A DNA stretch of 64,000 bases. It comes from Mesorhizobium qingshengii (GTDB lineage: Bacteria; Pseudomonadota; Alphaproteobacteria; Rhizobiales; Rhizobiaceae). The number at the start of each line of letters is the position of its first letter. Position 1 is the stretch's first letter. The position numbers and the translations under genes were made by a program. The notes below the pieces were generated by a model. It searched no databases, was not told where the DNA came from, and saw nothing but the letters and a program-made list of their open reading frames with translations. Positions 60,079-64,000 of the stretch are shown in pieces. The stretch lies in the NCBI RefSeq assembly GCF_027563465.1, contig NZ_JAPFQA010000007.1:1-64000 (forward strand). The letters run 5' to 3'.

Positions 60079-61251
60079 ATGCCCAGCCCGAGCCAGCACG
60101 ATCCCTATAACGGCCTCACCCGGACCGAACCGACGCTGCCATCGTCAGCCTACTGGGACGCGGACAGCTATCAGCGCGACCTCGATGCGATCTGGTACAG
60201 AAGCTGGCTGCTCGTCTGCCGCGAAGCCGACCTGGCCCAACCGCTTTGCTTCCGCACCTTCCGCATCGGCACGCAGGAAATCGTCCTGTTGCGGGACGAG
60301 ACCGGCGAACTGCGCGCCTTCCACAACACGTGCCGACATCGTGGCTCGCAGCTTTGCCAGGAAAGCGAGGGGCGGCTGAAGGCGCGGCTAATCACCTGCC
60401 CCTATCATGCCTGGTCCTACTCGTTGCGTGGCGATCTCGTGCGCGTGCCGTCGAAATCGCTGCCGGACGGCTTCGACAAGGCCAACCATCCGCTCTATCG
60501 CGTCGCGATGTCAGTGTGGCGCGGCTTCGTCTTCGTCAATTTGCAGGAGGACGCCGCCGGCGCGGCGCAGGCATCCTTCGACCCCGCCTCCGGCGATCTC
60601 GGCAACTGGCCGCTGGAGACACTGGTGAGCGGCCATGTGCTGCGCAAGGTGATGAACTGCAACTGGAAGATTTTTTGGGAGAACTTCAACGAATGCCTGC
60701 ATTGCCCGGGCGTTCACAAGGACCTGTCGCGGCTGGTGCCGATCTATGGCCGCGGCCTGATGAGCCGGCACGACGACCCCGAATGGGCCCGCCACGCCGA
60801 CAATGACGCGCCGGAGTTTTCCGGCGGCCTGCGCGCCGGCGCGCAGACATGGTCGCGTGACGGCCAGGCGCACGGGCCGGTCTTTGCCGGCCTGTCTCCC
60901 GCCGAACGCGCCGCCGGCCAGACCTATGCCACCAACCTGCCGTCGATGTTCATTGTCGGCCATGTCGACTATGTCAGGACCGTGCGGCTGGTGCCGCTTG
61001 GCCCCGAGCAGACCGAGCTTGTCGCCGAGTGGCTGTTTGCACCCGAGGCGCTCCCAGCGACCGATATGGACAACATCATCGCCTTTGGCCGCCAAGTGCT
61101 GGAAGAGGATGCGGCAATCTGCGAGGTCAACCAGAAGGGCCTGCGCTCGATGCGCCACAAGGCCGGCGTGCTGATGCCCGAGGAGTATGATCTGCACCGC
61201 TTCCACAACTGGGTGCGCGAGCGGCACGCGGCGCGCGATGCAACCGGCTAG
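60079..61251 (+). CDS. Rieske non-heme iron oxygenase, glycine-betaine-demethylase-like
   Basis: The 390-residue oxygenase alpha subunit has a Rieske centre (Cys85, His87, Cys107, His110 in CRHRGSQLC...CPYHAWSY) and a mononuclear iron site (WENFNECLHCPGVHKD; His207, His212 and a distal Asp). The lack of a beta subunit and the overall length fit the GbcA/stachydrine/choline monooxygenase branch, which hydroxylates an N-methyl group and releases formaldehyde. No reductase (GbcB type) is encoded in this window, so its partner must lie elsewhere. ATG 60079 is preferred; upstream codons read into the riboswitch region. The gene is divergent from cbtB. Confidence 0.83.
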   Translation: MPSPSQHDPYNGLTRTEPTLPSSAYWDADSYQRDLDAIWYRSWLLVCREADLAQPLCFRTFRIGTQEIVLLRDETGELRAFHNTCRHRGSQLCQESEGRLKARLITCPYHAWSYSLRGDLVRVPSKSLPDGFDKANHPLYRVAMSVWRGFVFVNLQEDAAGAAQASFDPASGDLGNWPLETLVSGHVLRKVMNCNWKIFWENFNECLHCPGVHKDLSRLVPIYGRGLMSRHDDPEWARHADNDAPEFSGGLRAGAQTWSRDGQAHGPVFAGLSPAERAAGQTYATNLPSMFIVGHVDYVRTVRLVPLGPEQTELVAEWLFAPEALPATDMDNIIAFGRQVLEEDAAICEVNQKGLRSMRHKAGVLMPEEYDLHRFHNWVRERHAARDATG

Positions 61252-61390
61252 TCGGCCTTCAGAATTCGCTCCGGCGAGGCATATGGAGTGGTTTTGGAGA
61301 ACCGGCGCGCAACGGACGTTTGGGTCCGAGAGCACCGGAAGCGGAGAAAATCGCGACAGATGTCCGCCGGATTAGAATTATCAAGGTCGA

Positions 61391-62590
61391 CTAAAGCGAC
61401 TTCGGCAGATACCGCCAGGTCACCAAGCCGCAAACCGCGGCCAGCAGGCCGAGCGTGACGAACACCGAGCCAAGGCCGAAGAAGGCCAGCACCACCGAAT
61501 AGACCAGCGGCGGCGTCAGCTCGGAAAAGTCGAGATAGGTGCGGTAGACCGCCGCCATCTGCGCCCGCTCGTAGGAGCGCACCGAGCGCATGAAGGCGGT
61601 CGAGCCGAGCGCGTCGAGCGCAATGGTGAAGAAGGCGCCGCACAGCAGGAAGGCACCGGTAAGCAGCGGCGCGGTTTCGCCCACCGCGCCCGCCGCCATA
61701 AGCATCGCCGACATAGCGAAATAGGCGAATGTCATGGTCTTGCGGCCACCGAAGCGCTTTCCCGCCTTGCCCCAGAAGATAGCCATGAACAACAGTGCAT
61801 TGCCGGCCGAAACCAGGAGACCACCGGCCAGCTTGCCCTCGCCGGTGATCACCATGAACAGCGGCCCATAGACGAAGAACGTCGTCCAGAAGCAGGAACG
61901 GCCGAAGGCGATCAGCCAGGCCAGCCTCAACCTTGGTTGCGCGACGAAGCGGCCGATATTGGCGAGCGGGTTGGCGGGCCGGGTCTTGCCCGGGCGGATC
62001 GAGGGGTTGTCGCCAAGCCGGTAGGTCCAGAACAGCGCCAGCAAGGCCATGGCGAACACAGCCACGGCACCATGCGCGGCATAGATGCCGAAGCGCGTGT
62101 AAAGGAAGATGCCGAGCGTCGGCCCGCCCGTCCAGGCGAACATCGACCACGCCATGCGCAGCGATTCGGCCTGCATGAAGTCGGTCTTGCGGATGTTGTC
62201 CATGATGTAGAGGTTGAGCGTGATCGACAGCGCGCTGGCGCCCATCACGCGGCACAGCATGCCGGCCAGTTGCCCGGCAAGCGTGTGCGTGACGAAGAAC
62301 AGCGAGCCGATGGCCAGCAGGCACGCACCGGCGGTGTAGACCCAGCGTCTGGCAAAGCGGCGGATCAGCATCGGCATGAACAGCGTCACCGACAGGCCAA
62401 GCAGCGCCACGATGGTGTAGAGGATCGAGACGATCTGTTCGTTGTGGAGGATCTCGTACGCCTGGATCGGGATGACGCTCGAGACCGTGGCGCGCGCGAA
62501 GGATTCGACGGCATACAGCGAAGCGAAGGTACGCGCATCCGCGGCCTTGAGGGCCGGAAGCCAGATCGGATGGCGCACATGGGTGGACAT
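61391..62590 (-). CDS. MFS transporter
   Basis: The 399-residue protein has about 12 predicted helices. The N-terminal half contains FMPMLIRRFARRWVYTAGA in the loop 2-3 (motif A-like) position; the C-terminal half ends GLVTWRYLPKSL. No specific subfamily motif is seen. The start ATG 62590 follows TGGGGAAGCA, a good ribosome site. Neighbours give little hint of substrate; it is convergent with the Rieske oxygenase gene and could import or export a related metabolite, though nothing shows this. Confidence 0.83.
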   Translation of the reverse strand: MSTHVRHPIWLPALKAADARTFASLYAVESFARATVSSVIPIQAYEILHNEQIVSILYTIVALLGLSVTLFMPMLIRRFARRWVYTAGACLLAIGSLFFVTHTLAGQLAGMLCRVMGASALSITLNLYIMDNIRKTDFMQAESLRMAWSMFAWTGGPTLGIFLYTRFGIYAAHGAVAVFAMALLALFWTYRLGDNPSIRPGKTRPANPLANIGRFVAQPRLRLAWLIAFGRSCFWTTFFVYGPLFMVITGEGKLAGGLLVSAGNALLFMAIFWGKAGKRFGGRKTMTFAYFAMSAMLMAAGAVGETAPLLTGAFLLCGAFFTIALDALGSTAFMRSVRSYERAQMAAVYRTYLDFSELTPPLVYSVVLAFFGLGSVFVTLGLLAAVCGLVTWRYLPKSL

Positions 62591-62825
62591 TGCTTCCCCA
62601 AAGCAGAATCGCGGCATCGAATCTGCCGCCGCGATCCATTCCCCGGTAACAGGAAACCGACGCCTTCCCGGTAAAATGCGAAATCGGTCAAAGGCTTTCC
62701 GGCACTGGCCTAAAGCCGCGCGTGATCCAGCGTCCATTGCGCCGTCCATGCCGAAGCTCCCGACCTTCTTTTGTCAGGTGCAACCGTGATAGTCGTCTTG
62801 CGGGGCTGAATCAGATCGCGAGACC

Positions 62826-63824
62826 ATGAGCATCCATACGCCGACCGCACCCGTCCAGGATCAACCGAAGCGTATCATCGCCATCGACATCGTGCGCGGC
62901 ATCGCGCTCATCGCCATGGCGAGCTACCATTTCACCTGGGATCTGGAATTCTTCGGCTACACCGATCCTGGCCTGACCGCCTTCGGCTGGTGGAAGATCT
63001 ACGCGCGCTGCATCGCCTCGACCTTCCTGTTCCTGGTCGGCGTCAGCCTGTACCTCGCCCATGGCCGGCGAATCCGCTGGAACGGCTTCTGGAAGCGTTT
63101 CGCCATGGTCGCCGGAGCGGCGGTCGCCATTTCGGTCGTCACCCGCATCGCCACGCCGGACGGTTTCATCTTCTTCGGCATCCTGCACGAAATTGCACTC
63201 GCCAGCCTGCTTGGCCTGCTGTTCCTTCGGCTGCCGGCTTTGCTGACGCTTGTCGTTGCCGCTCTCGTCATCGCGGCGCCCGTCTATCTGCGCCTCGAGG
63301 CCTTCGACCATCCGTGGCTGTGGTGGGTCGGCCTCTCGGCAACCAGCCCGCGCTCCAATGACTACGTTCCGCTGTTCCCATGGTTCGGCGCGGTGCTCCT
63401 CGGCATCGCCGCGGCGAAACTCGCCTCCGCCTCCGGTGTACGGGCGCGCCTGGCGAGCCTCACGCCGGGTCGCTGGGCCAATCCGCTGGTCTTCATCGGC
63501 CGGCACAGCCTCGCTTTCTACCTGATCCACCAGCCGCTGCTGATCGGCTCTGTCTGGCTGTTTTCGCAGGTGATGCCGGCCAAGGTCGAAACCCCGCAGG
63601 TGAATTTCCTGAAGACCTGCCAGTTGTCGTGCGAGCAGTCGCGCGACACCGAATTCTGTGCGAGCTATTGTGTATGCATGCTCGATACGCTCGAGGGCGA
63701 GGCCTCTCTTGATCGGCTCTACAACAACGACCAGACTGCAAACTGGAAGGCGCATCTGTCCGACCTTGCCGGAATGTGCACCGCCAAGACCGAAGACAAG
63801 ATGACGGAGGGAGGGGCACAATGA
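62826..63824 (+). CDS. DUF1624/heparan-alpha-glucosaminide acetyltransferase-like membrane protein
   Basis: The 332-residue protein has about seven helices. It starts RIIAIDIVRGIALIAMASYH, with His35 in the SYHFTWDLEFF segment, the motif seen in DUF1624/HGSNAT-family acyltransferases. The last 80 residues hold a cysteine-rich tail (CQLSCEQSRDTEFCASYCVC) outside the membrane domain, an unusual feature. It may acylate a periplasmic sugar or lipid. The stop TGA overlaps the ATG of the next gene. Confidence 0.78.
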   Translation: MSIHTPTAPVQDQPKRIIAIDIVRGIALIAMASYHFTWDLEFFGYTDPGLTAFGWWKIYARCIASTFLFLVGVSLYLAHGRRIRWNGFWKRFAMVAGAAVAISVVTRIATPDGFIFFGILHEIALASLLGLLFLRLPALLTLVVAALVIAAPVYLRLEAFDHPWLWWVGLSATSPRSNDYVPLFPWFGAVLLGIAAAKLASASGVRARLASLTPGRWANPLVFIGRHSLAFYLIHQPLLIGSVWLFSQVMPAKVETPQVNFLKTCQLSCEQSRDTEFCASYCVCMLDTLEGEASLDRLYNNDQTANWKAHLSDLAGMCTAKTEDKMTEGGAQ

Positions 63825-64000
63825 CCGACAGCCAACCCAAGCCTGGGGTGATCCCTTGGCCGCCGCTGATCTACATCGCCGCCATCGTCATCAGCGTCGC
63901 CCTCGGTCTTTTCTATCCCCTGCCCTGGATCGGCGACCTGCTCGGCGACATCCTGTTCGCCGCCGGCTGGGTGGCGCTGTTCGGCGTCGCGGCACTCTGG
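63821..64000 (+). CDS. Membrane protein, possible isoprenylcysteine-methyltransferase family (5' end only)
   Basis: The gene runs off the window. The first 60 residues are MTDSQPKPGVIPWPPLIYIA, then AIVISVALGLFYPLPWIGDL and LGDILFAAGWVALFGVAALW: two membrane helices with a proline-rich N terminus. Similar starts occur in bacterial ICMT-like proteins, but the catalytic C-terminal half is outside the window, so this is a tentative assignment. ATG 63821 overlaps the upstream TGA (ATGA). Confidence 0.5.
   Translation, partial: MTDSQPKPGVIPWPPLIYIAAIVISVALGLFYPLPWIGDLLGDILFAAGWVALFGVAALW

Noticed and set aside
61248..62639. A second long minus-strand frame overlapping the MFS gene
   Set aside because: Arg/His/Ala-rich translation without membrane helices, whereas the other frame gives a proper 12-helix transporter.

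Overview
The window is a stretch of a GC-rich alphaproteobacterial chromosome or large replicon, most like Mesorhizobium (Hyphomicrobiales, Phyllobacteriaceae). This assignment is inference. It rests on the gene families (SoxBDAG, GcvT-fused FAD oxidoreductases, rhizobial cobC/cobD/cobO/cobP, CbtAB, DUF1127 proteins, entericidin) and on intergenic palindromic elements that resemble those I know from Mesorhizobium. No rRNA, tRNA, CRISPR array, insertion sequence or phage gene was seen.

Layout. (1) 1-9047: a corrinoid/tetrahydrofolate methyl-transfer module. It holds the 3' end of a corrinoid protein, a DUF1638 protein, a small 'virulence factor' family protein, a cysteine-rich MTHFR C-terminal-domain protein, MetF, a methyl-THF:corrinoid methyltransferase and a RamA/RACo-type corrinoid reactivator. 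Unrelated genes are interspersed (entericidin, epimerase, DUF4893, formyltransferase). (2) 9.2-12.5 kb: three small proteins (two DUF1127-like), an esterase and a LysR regulator. (3) 12.7-20.5 kb: a GlxA/GbdR-type regulator, an SsuA/NMT1-type ABC importer, small exported proteins and a dimethylglycine-dehydrogenase-like FAD/GcvT enzyme. (4) 20.6-28.5 kb: a seven-gene minus-strand operon with a HAD-UbiA phosphoribosyltransferase-like fusion, a DprE1 homologue, a small EamA transporter, an epimerase, a class III aminotransferase, a GT-C-like membrane protein and an FkbM methyltransferase. It looks like a polyprenyl-phospho-pentose pathway. (5) 28.7-37.1 kb: an exported small protein, a large MscS channel and soxBDAG (sarcosine oxidase). 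(6) 37.4-46.6 kb: an MFS exporter, a nitroreductase, an XRE-cupin regulator, and an operon in which two FAD/GcvT oxidoreductases flank a PLP aminotransferase. (7) 46.7-54.9 kb: a tightly overlapping uptake/catabolic operon (NMT1/THI5-type ABC importer, CodA-like amidohydrolase, FAD-linked oxidase, two flavodoxin-fold oxidoreductases) divergent from a RidA protein and a creatininase-family hydrolase. (8) 54.9-59.9 kb: a small phosphatase and cobalamin genes (cobC, cobD, cobO, cobP, cbtA, cbtB), with a cobalamin riboswitch ahead of cbtB. (9) 60.1-64 kb: a Rieske oxygenase, an MFS transporter, a DUF1624 acyltransferase-like membrane protein and the start of a possible isoprenylcysteine-methyltransferase-like gene.

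How the genes fit together (inference). The dominant theme is removal of N-methyl groups and handling of one-carbon units. Betaine-like compounds could be attacked by the Rieske oxygenase or by the corrinoid methyltransferase route. Dimethylglycine- and sarcosine-like products would go to the FAD/GcvT enzymes and SoxBDAG, which yield methylene-THF. MetF, run in the oxidative direction, would pull methyl-THF into the same pool. The corrinoid branch needs cobalamin, and cobalamin assembly and cobalt uptake genes lie in the same window under riboswitch control. The glycan operon at 20.6-28.5 kb and the orphan importer operon at 46.7-53.3 kb are separate themes and hold most of the unexplained biology.
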